DNA of 13,389 nt from Calditrichota bacterium (GTDB taxonomy: Bacteria > Calditrichota > Calditrichia > RBG-13-44-9): contig JAJRXE010000326.1 of NCBI GenBank assembly GCA_024276455.1, positions 1-13,389 of the forward strand, written 5' to 3'. The translations under genes and the position numbers were made by a program. Position 1 is the stretch's first letter, and every line of letters begins with the position of its first letter. The notes beneath the pieces were generated by a model. That model searched no databases. It had not been told where the DNA came from and worked only from the letters and a program-made list of their open reading frames with translations. Positions 13,277 to 13,389 of this stretch are shown here, piece by piece.

Positions 13277-13389
13277 TCATGTTTTTTGGATCTGCTCGCT
13301 CAACATCTCTTTAATTCCTCCTAAAGAACTGAGCACCCCGGTTGCCTCGATGGGCAGATACACCACTTTATTATTTTTACCGCTCACCA
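13277..13389 (-). CDS. C-terminal end of an SPFH/stomatin-like (QmcA-type) membrane protein, partial
   Basis: Only the last 36 codons are inside the window, ending at TGA (complement 13277-13279). The visible tail reads KVVYLPIEATGVLSSL and then GGIKEML. This matches the conserved C-terminal segment of SPFH-domain proteins such as QmcA (pattern KVV-hydrophobic-hydrophobic-P-x-E-A/T-S/T, a few residues, L-x-S-L/I-x-G-I). Such proteins form oligomers at the inner membrane and often pair with an NfeD protein, which is not in view. The assignment rests on a short segment and would be settled by the sequence to the right. Confidence 0.65.
   Translation of the reverse strand, partial: VSGKNNKVVYLPIEATGVLSSLGGIKEMLSEQIQKT

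Overview
The window looks like a chromosomal segment of a bacterium. Most genes have Shine-Dalgarno sites of the AGGAG type a few bases before ATG, two good sigma-70-like promoters are visible, and base composition is moderate. The gene families (TrxB, DUF58, TrmB, a SigZ-like ECF sigma factor, a LeuC-LeuD fused aconitase, citrate lyase) suggest an anaerobic or thermophilic lineage, possibly of the FCB/Calditrichota type. That placement is a low-confidence guess from gene content.

Layout. The left edge holds the 5' part of a minus-strand thioredoxin reductase gene, divergent from a DUF58 (von Willebrand A-like) gene. Then comes a gene-poor, AT-rich stretch (about 1971-2917) with an N-terminally truncated PIN-domain toxin remnant. 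A minus-strand pair follows: a SigZ-like sigma factor and, downstream of it, a SAM methyltransferase. Both proteins have Cys-rich C-terminal tails, and both genes carry a related 22-bp sequence 20-23 bp before the start codon.

The core (4611-11878) is a plus-strand metabolic cluster: a TrmB-family regulator with its own promoter, an NADP-type isocitrate dehydrogenase homologue, a one-chain aconitase/isopropylmalate-dehydratase-like hydro-lyase (LeuC-type plus LeuD-type domains), a natural fusion of citrate lyase acyl carrier protein (CitD) with the beta subunit (CitE), and the citrate lyase alpha subunit (CitF), closed by an 11-bp hairpin. Together these could interconvert 2-oxoglutarate, isocitrate, citrate, and oxaloacetate plus acetate. 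That is either a citrate-degradation route or, run the other way, a reductive 2-oxoglutarate-to-acetate branch. No CitC, CitX or CitG maturation gene is in the window. The spacers inside this cluster hold short-period purine-rich tandem repeats, a 33-bp palindrome and several operator-like inverted repeats.

The right end has a small DUF4234-type membrane protein (minus) with a strong promoter placed about 280 bp upstream of its start. Beyond it is a GC-rich, possibly structured intergenic element, and then the last 36 codons of a minus-strand SPFH/stomatin-like (QmcA-type) protein that runs off the window.
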